Position numbers and translations under genes: made by a program. 64,000 bases of DNA from assembly GCA_026874595.1 (NCBI GenBank), contig CM049314.1:34453229-34517228 (forward strand), written 5' to 3'. This DNA is from Sipunculus nudus. Its lineage: Eukaryota > Annelida > Sipuncula > Golfingiida > Sipunculidae. A model generated the notes under the pieces. That model was not told the origin of the DNA and ran no database searches. It saw only the letters and a list, made by a program, of their open reading frames with translations. Below, one piece after another: positions 11,449 to 21,979 of the stretch (position 1 is its first letter; every line of letters begins with the position of its first letter).

Positions 11449-13393
11449 GGCGCTAGGGACTTACACACAGTTATCGGTTAGTGAGGCCATGGATTACGAT
11501 AAGTTAAAGATAGCCTTGTTAAAGCGATACCAAATGACCGAAGAGGGTTATCGACACAAGTTTCGGACTTGTAGGCCTGAGCGAGGCGAAACGCCAAGTC
11601 AGTTTGCGGTGAGACTGAGTGGATACCTAGACCATTGGATAGGGATGGCAGGGGTCGGAGGTGACTACGACGGGGTAGTTAACCTGTTGATGTGTGAGCA
11701 GTTCGTAAACTGCTGTAGTAGGGATCTCTCTATGTTTTTGAAAGAGAGACGGTGTCGTGACTTTGATAGTTTGGTAGACTTAGCCGAGAGTTATATGGAG
11801 GCTCACGGTGTACACAGCCTTACAGCAGGTCCTCGTTATGGCAATAATGTGCCGCGTCCAGCGCAACCGGTATCTCAGCCTAGAGAGAAGCGAGAGGTTG
11901 AGCGCAGTCCAGGCGGTCAGACATTTAAGCCATCAGGAGGCATCAGATGTTATTTATGTAATGAACTGGGACATAAGGCGCGGGAATGTAAGACTAGTGC
12001 CCGGTCGAGGCCTAGGTCTTCCCCTCAAGTAGGGCGTGCTGCTGGCGATCAGCAGAGGTATAGGACTAATTTTAGCCCCCCGTATAACCCAAAACAGAAA
12101 CCGGAGACTGTGTCAATGGCAGTAGTCGAGGCGGAAACGGAGACAGTCGGTGCGGTGAAACTGGAAGTAGAGAGTCCGAGTCAGTCGTTAGGATTTGCTG
12201 CCCAGACAGAAGGCGGAATCTCGTTACCTGTGTGTGAAGGGCTGGTGAATGGTAAGTCAGCGAGTGTGCTGCGGGATTCGGGATGTTCCTCGGCAGGAAT
12301 ACGTGAGTCGTACGTGGAGCCGAATCAGTTCACCGGACACCAGGTCGAGTGTAGGTTGTTCGACGGGTCTGTAAGACAATTTCCTACGGCTAGGATTAAT
12401 GTGGACTGTGCGTACTTTGTCGGTACTATCGAGGCAATGGTGGTCGGGGATGCTGTATGTGATTTAGCGCTAGGTAACGTAGCGGGAGCGCGTGATCCGT
12501 ATGATCCGGACCGGACGTGGAAGTCTGAGCGGTCCTCAGGCATAGTGTGTGACGGTGTAGAGTCACAAAAGGAGGTGTCGTCCGCGGTGGAGACACGGAG
12601 CGCTGCACGAGAGAAACAGATACCGACACGTAGCTTGAATGTTGCAAGCCCAGTTGCCGATGTGAGTCCGGCCGAATTTTTGAAGGCGCAGGAGGAGGAT
12701 GGGTCTTTAGCGCCGTATTGGAGGCTAGCTAGAGAGGCTAGAAATGATAGTCCATTTAGAATTGAGGACGGATATTTAGTTCGGGTTGTGAGTGATAAAC
12801 GGGGAGATCAAGATGGATCTCGAGTGGTGGTACCTCAGACGTTACGGTTCGACGTAATGAGGATGGGCCACGAAGCGGTTATGGCGGGCCATCAGGGCAT
12901 AGACAAAACGCACGACCGCGTGAGAACTCAGTTTTTCTGGAAAGGGATGTATAATGACATTGCTGAGTTTTGCAAGTCCTGTCCCATTTGCCAGAAAACC
13001 ATACCGAAAGGCAAGGTGCCTGGAGCTACGTTAGGCCAGATGCCATTAATTGATGAGCCCTGGCGTAGAATTTCGATGGATCTGGTTGGGCCGATCCATC
13101 CAGCGTCTGAGAGAGGTCACAGGTATATTCTGACCGTTATGGATTATGCCACTAGATATCCGGAGGCTGTTGCTTTAAAGAACATAGATACAGTCTCTGT
13201 GGCTGATGCGCTAGTTGATATTTATGCGCGGTTAGGAGTGCCGTCAGAGGTGCTTACTGACATGGGAACACAATTTACGTCAGACCTCATGCGAGAAGTT
13301 AGCCGTGTTTTGTCTGTAAGACAGCTCACCACTACTCCTTACCATCCTATGTGCAACGGAATGGTGGAGAGATTCAATGGAACGTTAAAGTAA
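11399..13393 (+). pseudogene. gag-pol: LTR element gag C-terminus, protease and integrase up to an in-frame stop
   Basis: It continues the capsid (YDKLKIALLKRYQMTEEG), then a CCHC zinc knuckle (CYLCNELGHKAREC, about 11948-11989) and a protease-like motif VLRDSGCSSAG (DSG in place of DTG, about 12268), ending in a LALGNVAGARDP-like segment. There is no reverse transcriptase between protease and integrase. The HHCC zinc-binding domain (GHQGIDKTHDRV to CKSCPICQ, about 12890-12995) follows directly. The DDE core then shows SMDLVGPI, VLTDMGTQF and GMVERFNG. A TAA at 13391-13393 interrupts integrase just after the catalytic Glu. Confidence 0.85.
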
Positions 13394-13990
13394 ATGTTGA
13401 AACGGATGTGCGAGGAAAGACCGCGAGATTGGGATCGGTACCTCAGCGCCGTGCTTTTTGCGTACCGAGAAGCGCCACATGAGAGCACAGGGTTCTCACC
13501 CTTTGAGTTGCTCTATGGTAGGATCGTTAGAGGACCGATGCGGATTCTAAGGGATCTGTGGACCAAGCGAGATACTAGCGTCGAGACTAAAACCACGTAC
13601 CAATACGTCCTGGACCTACAAGACAAACTAAGCGACACATGCGCGTTAGCTAGAGAGGCGTTGAACAAATCAGCGAACAGACACAGACTGTTATATGATA
13701 GAGGTAAATGCACGCGCAGGTTTGAGGCCGGAGACGAAGTTTTGTTGTTACTCCCGACGGAGCGGAACAAATTAATGGTACAGTGGAAAGGCCCCTATAC
13801 TATTGTAAACAGGGTTGGGGACTTAGACTATCGGATTAAGATTGGCGATAAGGTTAAAACCTTCCACGTGAATATGCTGAAACGGTACCATGCTAGAAAC
13901 GAGCCCCAGCATATTCTGGCAGCGGTAGCCAAGGGCGCACCTGATTCTATACATGATCCTGACGGTGTAGACGGGGAAACAGAGCACTGA
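13394..13990 (+). pseudogene. pol: LTR element integrase C-terminal part with GPY module
   Basis: It is in the same frame as the preceding segment, separated only by the TAA stop. It has the typical post-core region (LFAYREAPHESTGFSPFELLYG) and a GPF/Y module (WKGPYTIVNRVGDLDYRIK) about 40 residues before the end. Reading stops at 13988-13990, and the next conserved domain is shifted by one frame. Confidence 0.85.
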
Positions 13991-14588
13991 TAGACCTAAG
14001 ACAAAGAAGGCTTTGCGAGCATTCCTAGGTCTTACAGGGTACTATCGAAAATTCGTGCCAAACTATGCGGAAATAGCGGTGCCCTTGACTGATCTAACGC
14101 GTAAAGGTCAACCTAACAAACTATACTGGAAACCCGTACACGAGAACGCGTACTGTTCTCTAAAGGCTAAACTGTCAGACCCTCCCATACTGAAGCTACC
14201 TGATTTCAGTAAACGATTTTATTTGAAATGTGATGCATCTGATGTGGGTATTGGCTGTATCCTGATGCAAAGACACGAGGGGATCATGCACCCAGTAGCT
14301 TATGCCAGTCGTAAACTATTGCCCAGGGAGAGAAATTACTCCACCATTGAGAAAGAGTCATTAGCAATTGTATGGTCTGTACAGAAATTTGAGATGTACC
14401 TGGCTTGTAGACCGTTCACCATTCAGACCGACCACAAACCATTAAAGTGTATTAGCAAATCAAAATGTGCTAATAAGAGAGTAATGAGATGGGCACTGGT
14501 TCTACAAGAGTTTAGATTTGATATTGAAGCAGTGTCAGGTAAACTAAACCATGGACCTGATTTTCTTAGCAGACTGCCTGAGTGTTAG
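13989..14588 (+). pseudogene. pol: LTR element RT thumb/connection and RNase H, palm missing
   Basis: From 13989 the new frame reads DRPKTKKALRAFLGLTGYYR, the segment that follows the RT palm in Ty3/gypsy. RNase H follows, with KCDASDVGIGC, TIEKESLAIVW and IQTDHKPL carrying acidic residues, and ends LSRLPEC. The RT fingers and palm, including the YxDD motif (about 200 codons), are absent between the integrase end and this point. The junction is abrupt. RNase H is the last pol domain before the polypurine tract. Confidence 0.85.
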
Positions 14589-14783
14589 GATGTAATGAGC
14601 TTTAATGTCTAGCCAGGTAAGTCTAAACATGTACAGGATTTTGCCCTGTGTCATAGACCGTGGGCATGTACTAATGACAACTTGTTACATGACTTTTATG
14701 TATTGCTATATGTAAATATGTTTAGCTGGACCCTGTGAGATAGAACGATACGATGTATCGAGAAAATACCGTGTATTTTCTTT

Positions 14784-14799
14784 AAAAAGGAGGGGGTGA
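14784..14799 (+). other. Polypurine tract
   Basis: AAAAAGGAGGGGGTGA directly abuts the TG of the 3' LTR, the expected plus-strand primer. The stretch 14589-14783 is non-coding. Confidence 0.85.
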
Positions 14800-15953
14800 T
14801 GTCACCAGACAATAGGTGACAATATGTACGGTGTTTTGTATCATAGTTTAACGAAGTCTGTTCTCTATTGATATTGACGTGAAGCGTCATCCTAAAGCGT
14901 TGACAGGTCTTGATTGTATATATATATATTGTGTATTCTTGTATGAAATCCCATCGGCTAACAGCTGATTTATCCGTGTCACGCTTCGTGTGTATTATTA
15001 CATTTTTGGTATGTGGGTCGCCATGGTGACGCTAACAGTCAAACTAGGTCACATATATCCTTATATGGGACACTTGAGAAATAAGCCAATCAGAGAACCG
15101 GATTGCCGTACACAGTGAACAGGCGATTGTGACGTCAGACTTCAAGAAGAGACGCTGAATGTTGATTCAGTTGGGTCTTGAAGCTTGAGGTGGCAGCACG
15201 CACGCACGGGAATAAGAACATTGAAACGCCAGGAACGGCATAGAAGCAAGCTTCTACATGAGGCAAGGACCCAGCTCATGAGAACTCAGCCGTGCTGCCG
15301 ACAGAGCTTCGTATTGGCGATAAAGTGAGAGAGCGCGCTCGTCACCTGCCGGCCTAGTTCAGCTTGACCTAGAAACATAACCGCTGTAAGCCGTGAAACC
15401 ATTGCTACACGAGCAAGGTCAAGGACTCTAAGCTCTACGTAAACAAAGAGCGCTATTGCATTCATGTGAACGTAAACCTACCCGGGTCGCAGACAAGCAA
15501 GATCAGTTGAAGATCGCTAAACTCAGAAAGACTAGATCTATATGGTACTAACCATACGCTAGATTCTACACAAAACAGTAACCAGAGATCTCTGAAGGAA
15601 CTGGACTTTATGGTTTTTTTATACAAACCATGGACTCAGTAAAATATCCTGTAATTATAATGTGAAGAACTGTCGTATTGACACATCAACGCACACACTC
15701 ATATTGGTGTCTCTGTAAGTATTGTCTTGAATTATATTTGTGAATTTAACCTGATGTCTCATAGTTTCTATTGATCTAGGTGTATGATTGTCTGGTATTT
15801 TAATACACGTCCTTAAAAGAACCTGGAAATGTCACCTGTAATGACCGGGATCTAATTTCTTGATGAGTGAAATCAAGTGGCGAGCGTAAACCCATCGTAT
15901 GGTTTTATAGGATATATCCGTTGTAAAGTTTTCATGTTAAGTTAGGGGTGACA
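14800..15953 (+). repeat. 3' LTR (1154 bp)
   Basis: A near-identical copy of 9166-10320. It starts TGTCACCAGACAATAGG, ends GGGGTGACA and is followed by ATGGC and then a (TA)n tract. Confidence 0.92.
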
Positions 15954-15956
15954 ATG

Positions 15957-15959
<3 letters not shown>

Positions 15960-16017
<58 letters not shown>

Positions 16018-16067
16018 ATATAATATATATATAAAGAGAGAGAGAGAGAGAGGGAGAGAGAGAGAGA
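15960..16067. repeat. (TA)n followed by (GA)n
   Basis: About 74 bp of TA repeats with two interruptions run into about 34 bp of GA repeats. The tract lies inside MITE copy 2, next to the LTR insertion. Confidence 0.93.
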
Positions 16068-16506
16068 CCTATACAAAATTTTCGAATATTTCTGAACGTG
16101 TAAATTGATTTTCTCATTAATTTGTAATTAATTATTAATAATAAAGTTTTTATCTCTGAGTGTACAAGATTTCCATTTCAACATGCCTTGAAAAATAATT
16201 GCCCAACCTCATGTTTCAAGAGAACAAATTCCATTGTAACTGCTGCATTTCAAGTTAAATTGAAGTTTGAATCACTAGTTTAGTTTGATTTTTATTTCAT
16301 TTTAAATCTGCCAATATGATTTTGAACAGTCTGCGCACAGCTATTAAACTTCTGTTTAAATGCAAAACGTTGAACTAAAAATAATACTATGATAATAATA
16401 CAAATGACACATGAAAAAAGTTATTATTCCATGATTTTTTCTATAATTACCGCGGATCATTTTATTGGTATATTGAACACCAAGTCTTGGATAATGTTGT
16501 CAATAT

Positions 16507-16527
16507 GGGGGGGGGGGGGGGGGGGGG
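16507..16527. repeat. Poly-G tract (21 bp)
   Basis: Twenty-one G in a row, then GG-rich sequence to about 16537, inside MITE copy 2. Copy 1 has a shorter G run at the matching place (about 7180-7190). Confidence 0.92.
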
Positions 16528-16814
16528 AGGGGGAGGCTAGGAGGGATGATCAATGTAATTGGTAACGTACAAATGAACCAGTCTGGTTATAAATGTTCCA
16601 GCTATTTTGTGTTGAAGGTGAAAAGAAGCCATTCTTGTCCGATGCGAACGACAAAAAATAGAACATGTTCTATTTTTCTCGTTCGGATAGCATCGTTCGG
16701 ATTAGGTGTGTATGTACCAACATAAAATAAAGTGTTTTATTTTTTCGTTCGTACAGCAAATTTTCGTTCGGACGTAAAATTCGTTCGTACGCATCCGGTG
16801 TGAAACCGCCTTTA

Positions 16815-17370
16815 CAGGAAGTTGAACTTCGTCATCTGTTCAAAAGAGCACACTAAAATTACAATCTAAGAAACGGCTGGAGCTAACATCACCAAATTTT
16901 ATGCCAATGTTAATTGGTCATATGAGTCATATCTGAAATTGAGGTATTGGTGGCGCCACCTGCATCGGTCTTTTATGTACGAGGGCATTCAGTGCCTGTA
17001 TCATACTGAGGGCTAAAAGAACTTCTTCTCTTAAACCATATGGCCAAATTGTTTAATATTGCACAGAAATGACCCTAGAGCAGTGCTTTCTGAAGTTTGT
17101 TCAAATGGTCTAAGTTCAGTGACATTTGGCCAAGTTATGGGAAGCTGAATTTAGTCATATGGCATAACAGCCCATTTTAGCTTGATGGCTACAAAGATCT
17201 TCTTCTCAAAAACCACTGGGCCAAATCCTTACGTCTCACACATTAATAATCCTCAAATGTTGATAATTCAAGTTTGTTCAAATTGTTTAGGTTCAGAGCT
17301 TTTTTTGCTGAGTAACAGGAAGCTGAACTTAGCCAGTTTGCTGGTTCTTCCTATTTGAGTTATAAACCTG
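16815..17370 (+). repeat. Diverged tandem repeat, period about 165 bp
   Basis: Two to three degenerate monomers share the order AAAGAWCTTCTTCTC, CCA..GGCCAAAT, AAGTTTGTTCAAA.., TAAGTTCAG and GGAAGCTGAA at about 17015-17165, 17190-17335 and partly 16820-16990. No ORF is supported. Confidence 0.55.
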
Positions 17371-17715
17371 CAAAATGTATTTCGACTGACGCCAATGAAG
17401 CTAATTTGTTTAATATTTTACAAGAATAATCCACACAATTATTCGTATAATAATTGTCTTTAATGGTTCCACATGAATGATTTATGGCTGAATTATTGAG
17501 ATTGAATTAAGTCATTTTACCATATATGTAAGATGTGTGAAACAGTTACATTTAGCCTGGCACCAGTTTATCAGCATCTATTACATCATGCCACTAGTCA
17601 TTTAGATTTCAGGTTAAATAGTTTCTTTCACACTTTCAGTTCAGTTTTGCTTTATACAAAAGTTCCCCAGCAAAACAATCCCAGCACACAGTACTCCGCA
17701 TCCGGCTTTTTAACA

Positions 17716-17777
17716 CCTTGTTATGGTTCTGCGTGTTGGTAAACACAGTCAACGCGCGTCTGTTAACCATAACAAGG
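17716..17777. repeat. 62-bp imperfect palindrome with 13-bp perfect ends
   Basis: CCTTGTTATGGTT at 17716-17728 is exactly inverted at 17765-17777. The left arm continues TCTGCGTGTTGGTAAACA. A close relative of this left arm occurs alone at about 32399-32427, so it is probably a terminus of a repeat family. Confidence 0.6.
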
Positions 17778-18600
17778 CCGCGTGACCGGAGTCCGATTGT
17801 GAGCCGCAACAGGCGGTGTTTCAGCTAGCCGAAACATGTATTACATTTTTGGGCCAAGTCAGTTAGGGCATCTCCTCCTTGACACGTATTGTTGCCCCGC
17901 GGTGCACACGGCTCCACGCGCTGTGTATATGTTGACACCTGTGATCGCGCCTGATCCACTGTTTTTAACACTCATTTACAGTAAGCAAACGTTTTCAAAG
18001 CAATATTTTGGCAGGTACTGTTTTTTAAAGGGAAAAGGCTATTTTTCATGTAAATTCGACATTCTTTATAGGTAATTGGGTCCCATTAATGATCAAGTAT
18101 GCCTTTAAATTAAAATTGTTTCGAGACATATTTTGCACAGCAGTTTTAACAATGGCAAATAAAGACGGATGTCACCCTCCCGCTAGAGGTCGTTTCTAAT
18201 CCTTGGAGTCCGAGTCTGCGCAGTGTTGTTGGGGGTGCGCACGGGGCACCGCCTTTTCTCTAAGAAGTGTAATAATACATTCATATTACCAAAAACAAAT
18301 TGCACCATTACAAACCTAAATTTCCAAAATGAGTTGAATGCAAAACGCGAGGAGGGGTTGCTTGATCAGCCCAGGGACATCTAGTTACGTCATAGTGAAA
18401 CTTCGCGCAAAGTCCCTGCAGTTAACAAGACACGTATTGAGATTTTCAGAATAAAACAAGGAAAAGGGTTTAGATTGAAGCAAACCCGTTTACATTTTAT
18501 AAATTACCGGTGTTATTGACCACTTGGTGGTTAACCATGGTAAAACTTTACCGCAAACGTCTATCCGGGCACACGGCATTTGCTCTACCGGTATACACGA
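17778..18600. other. No gene recognised
   Basis: I see only short frames without similarity and no convincing splice pairs. A TTACGTCATA word (CRE-like) occurs near 18384, but with no gene it is not interpretable. Confidence 0.5.
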
Positions 18601-18605
18601 CTTAA

Positions 18606-19622
18606 GGTGGCATTCTATGTATATATACGCAATATTGCGTATGCAATGCGTATGCGTTATGTATGCGTATGCAGCTGGGAATCCCACGCATATTCTCTTG
18701 AAGTGATTCCATATACTTAGTATGCATATACTGTGGAAGTGGTTGATTTGGCGCGACTGAATTTTCGCGCTTTTTCCATTTTATAGCATTAGCACAGTTC
18801 GAATTTTCGCGCAAATCAGTATGTATGGAATTTTAAATTTGTATCAAATTATCAAAATTGTTTTACGATTACATAAAAGATAGGTTTGTGACACAACCTA
18901 CCTTCCACCTAACAAGCTTTTGGTAACTGCGTGCATGCTACCTTGCTACGGGCTGGTGAGAACCGTGATTGCACAGGGTAAACAATACGTAATTACCAGG
19001 ACTAATAACGTTTGATGATGCTATGGTACAACACCCAGACACGCTATTTGACATGTGAGTAAATTGTAGAATAGCTCAACTTCAAAATTAATTTTGTATA
19101 TAAAAAGTGTTGTTCAATTTCTCAGTGCCCCATAAAACATTAACGATCTATATGACACATCATTGTCTATTCAGTTCGCCATTCCTCTTTACATGTATCT
19201 AACAATAACGTCGGCACCTGACGGTTAAAAAAGTTAACTACACGGACATGGCTGAGGTGTTCGAAATAACGCGGGTTCTTAATTTAGCGCAAATAATGCT
19301 CCCGCGAAAAGCGCGAAAATAAAAACCCCGCTAACATATCACTTCCACAATATGCGTATGCATATGCAGCACGCTTCGATCGCTCAGAGTAGCGATGGAA
19401 AAAGCAAATGCATGGTAACGGACGGAGAAATTCCACAGTTTGACGTCAGTGATAGGGTATTCCACTGGCAGATGACCTCTCTGCTCATCCAGGTCTTTAT
19501 ACTATAGGCACGTACCGCATACGTTAACGTATTACTGGAATCACAGGCGTCCGTTTCTAGCTACATTGTGTATACGTACTGCATACGCATACATTTCGCC
19601 TCCGCATATATGGAATACAATC
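18606..19622. mobile_element. TTAA-flanked TIR element (piggyBac-like MITE), interrupted
   Basis: TTAA lies at 18602-18605 and 19623-19626. The inner ends are GGTGGCATTCTATGTATA and, reversed, GATTGTATTCCATATATG, with about two thirds identity. TGCGTATGC-type words are repeated inside both ends. No transposase is encoded. TTAA is the piggyBac target, but the TIR does not start with the usual CCC, so the superfamily is tentative. A smaller element sits inside. Confidence 0.5.
18731..19351. mobile_element. Small TA-flanked TIR element nested in the TTAA element
   Basis: The ends are CTGTGGAAGTGG and, reversed, TTGTGGAAGTGA, flanked by TA at 18729-18730 and 19352-19353. TTTTCGCGC/GCGCGAAAA words lie inside each end. 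About 620 bp, non-coding. The end structure resembles a repeat type I associate with bivalve and gastropod genomes. Confidence 0.5.
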
Positions 19623-19818
19623 TTAACGTACCGCATATGCATTAAGCGCGTGACCGTGCACAAAAAAACGAGCCCGTTATAAGAAGATAAAATGTTTTAT
19701 TCGATGCGCTTGCCGCATTTTCCACTCGCGTGAACGCGGTCACTTAGTTTAGTGATATTCCCATAATGTCCACATGCGACCCGTAACATCCAGCTTATAT
19801 ATAACTTGGATTGTACGT

Positions 19819-19842
19819 AAAATGGCAGCGCCCATGCGCGGT
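19819..19842 (+). promoter_or_regulatory. Possible CpG-type promoter core (YY1-like and NRF1-like words)
   Basis: AAAATGGCAGCGCCCATGCG combines a YY1-like AAAATGGC and a partial NRF1 palindrome, in sequence richer in CpG than its surroundings (about 19640-20000). An open frame starts at the ATG (19822) and runs 59 codons without recognisable similarity. No downstream gene can be tied to it. Confidence 0.25.
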
Positions 19843-20617
19843 TTCGAGAAATTGAGAGAAATAAACCTGACAGGATTCGATAAGGGCGCAGAGATGCGGC
19901 ACGAATGTGCTCCGAGGACAGCGTCCGGACAAGGATCTGTCTGCGGACAGAGTTTGGTTGCAAGGGGACGTGTACCGGCAAAGTTGAGTGCGGTGTAACG
20001 CTTTTTATGGACCACGCCCAAATCTTAAAATCATGGTAGGGTTAGACTGATTTCTTCCCCTTGTGTCTATCATGGTGAAGAAATAAACATTGTTGTTGCA
20101 GACACGCGACAATACATATCTTTCGTTCTCTGGCAAGACATCAAATCCATCGAAGTAAATCAAGTTTAATCCTTGAAGCATTTATCGGCGTTTTATAGTA
20201 AAAACTGAACACTCGCTTCACAAATGTGCATGTGATTTGGAAACCTATCAGTTTGGTTCAATACATGAAAAACACACACATACACAAACTGCTGAGAGTA
20301 TCGACTGGTTTGATGATTTCCTAACAATATTACAATTAAGACCATTTAATATTTTTCAAGAAACCCGTACATGCATATATTTAACTTCACTCTCAACATA
20401 AGGCCACTGTTCAAACATTGTTACGCGATGTAAGCGATCACTGAAGCGTTTTAAAAATGTGGACCTCCGTCAAGATAGAATTATAATGGCGAACTGCAGG
20501 GGCGGATCCAGAATAAGGAGGGGTCCAACCCAGGAGGACTAATGACAAAAAAAAAAAGACCCCGCGTCCTGAAAAGAGGGATCCAGGCCGTTGGTCTGAA
20601 CTTAATTGAAAAAGGTA

Positions 20618-20641
20618 CCCCCCCCCCCCCCCCCCCCCCCC
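20618..20641. repeat. Poly-C tract (24 bp)
   Basis: Twenty-four C in a row, the longest homopolymer in the window, close to a CAGGGGCGGATCCAG word at 20497 that resembles some hAT-type ends. A matching right end was not found. Confidence 0.92.
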
Positions 20642-21975
20642 GATCCTCTGATGAACTTTGACGTCTATGATAGTCCGGTGCAGTGACTTTACTATACATA
20701 TATACGTAAATTTCTTTATTAAATTGACGCCACTGTATGCAGGCATATGGTTTTTGTTTTGTCAATTTTAAAAATCAGTATTTTTAACTTATCAGTTAAA
20801 CTAATCAGTAATTATGACTGTCTCTGCTGTTAGTACAGAAATCCAATCCCAAACCATCTGGCCAAAACTTCCCCTGATTTGGTGCCTCAATATAAATTTC
20901 TTTTTATTTCAATGAAGGCAAGAGGTGATACATGTAGGGAGGTCTGATGTCATTTCCATTTGAAAAAAAAACACAACAATGATTTTTAATTTTTTTTTAT
21001 TCGACTTTGAAGAAATGATACATGATACATGAAGTGGTTGCTGGTGCTATTTTATTTTACTCTGACCTGATGAAACATATAGTAAAGTCTGAAAATATTC
21101 TATTTTACTCTGAGTGAAGCGTGATATATACAATGACTTCGGCTATTGTTTTATTTCACTCTTTGATGACCCTACTTGCAACAGGATTTTATCAGATTTT
21201 TCATTCATGGAATGTTTAAACTCTAAAAATTACACCGGATGGTTCATTTTTGCAAAAGCAACTACGATAAACAGGATAACAAGAACAACAAATAACATAG
21301 CAGTACTGTTATTGGAGCAAACTTATAATTAACAGTTGACATGATTAATGGCCAGCGGTAACATGCCTTTTCAGTAAATTGTGATCTACCAGGCTAGTGG
21401 TTTCATAATAGAATGCAAGGTTCATTAATTAACAGTGACCCTGTTACAACAGGTTTAACAAATCTACCTAAGGGTGTCATGGCTTTATATATTGGTTTAA
21501 AGCAGTAGGCAATACAAATACATTCTAGCTTATGCCATTATCATAGTTACAAGAAGAAATTGTGAAATTATCTTTCACAACATGAACTGGCATTTAACAA
21601 ACTGGCCATGACATGCTTTCAGCCCATAAACATTAATCAGCCAGAACTGTTATACATTAAATAATGATGTCTTCATTTGTAAGATGATGACTGTCTGAAT
21701 AAATATGTATATTATAAGGAATATTTTTTATCCCAATGATAACTACCAGTAATGAAAACTTGATTTTACTGGTCCCATGGCCCAGTGCCAGTTTTCTGCC
21801 AATATCAAACCCTGCAATGTTTCTGCACACTGCTGACAAACCAGCTTAAATGATGGAAATCACATTGATTGAGATGTTAAACTTAAACAGCAGAAATAAA
21901 AATATATTAAACAATTCTTACAATAATTGTTTATCTACACCGGAGAAACACAGTTGACACATTTTTATGTGGTTC
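20642..21975. other. No gene recognised
   Basis: AT-rich sequence with only short, unsupported frames. Confidence 0.5.
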
Positions 21976-21979
21976 AAGA

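Larger units (their letters stand above)
9166..15953 (+). mobile_element. Ty3/gypsy-type LTR retrotransposon with integrase before RT/RNase H (Gmr1-like order), defective
   Basis: Two LTRs of about 1.15 kb, TGTCACC...GGTGACA, bound a 4.48-kb internal region. The 5-bp target duplication ATGGC is at 9161-9165 and 15954-15958. Domain order is Gag (coiled coil, capsid, zinc knuckle), protease (DSG), integrase (HHCC, DDE, GPY module), then RT thumb and RNase H next to the polypurine tract. Canonical Ty3/gypsy elements have RT-RNase H before integrase; a few (the Gmr1 group) have the order seen here. The element carries a gag frameshift, an in-frame stop in integrase and no RT palm with its YxDD motif, so it cannot be autonomous. 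The LTRs differ at only about half a dozen places by eye, so the insertion is young. Confidence 0.88.
8956..16811 (-). mobile_element. PIF/Harbinger-like element copy 2, split by an LTR retrotransposon
   Basis: The left part (8956-9165) is the reverse complement of the right end of copy 1. The right part (15959-16811) is the reverse complement of its left part, ending GTGTGAAACCGCCT followed by TTA (16812-16814). One G is missing from the left TIR and the left flank reads CTA. Without the insert the element is about 1.06 kb. Copy 1 shows the uninterrupted site (GGCTTTATTGTCATATA against GGCTTTATGGC/CATATA on the reversed strand). Confidence 0.85.

Noticed and set aside
20497-20511. CAGGGGCGGATCCAG as a hAT-type transposon end
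   Set aside because: The word resembles known hAT ends, but no inverted partner or 8-bp duplication was found downstream.
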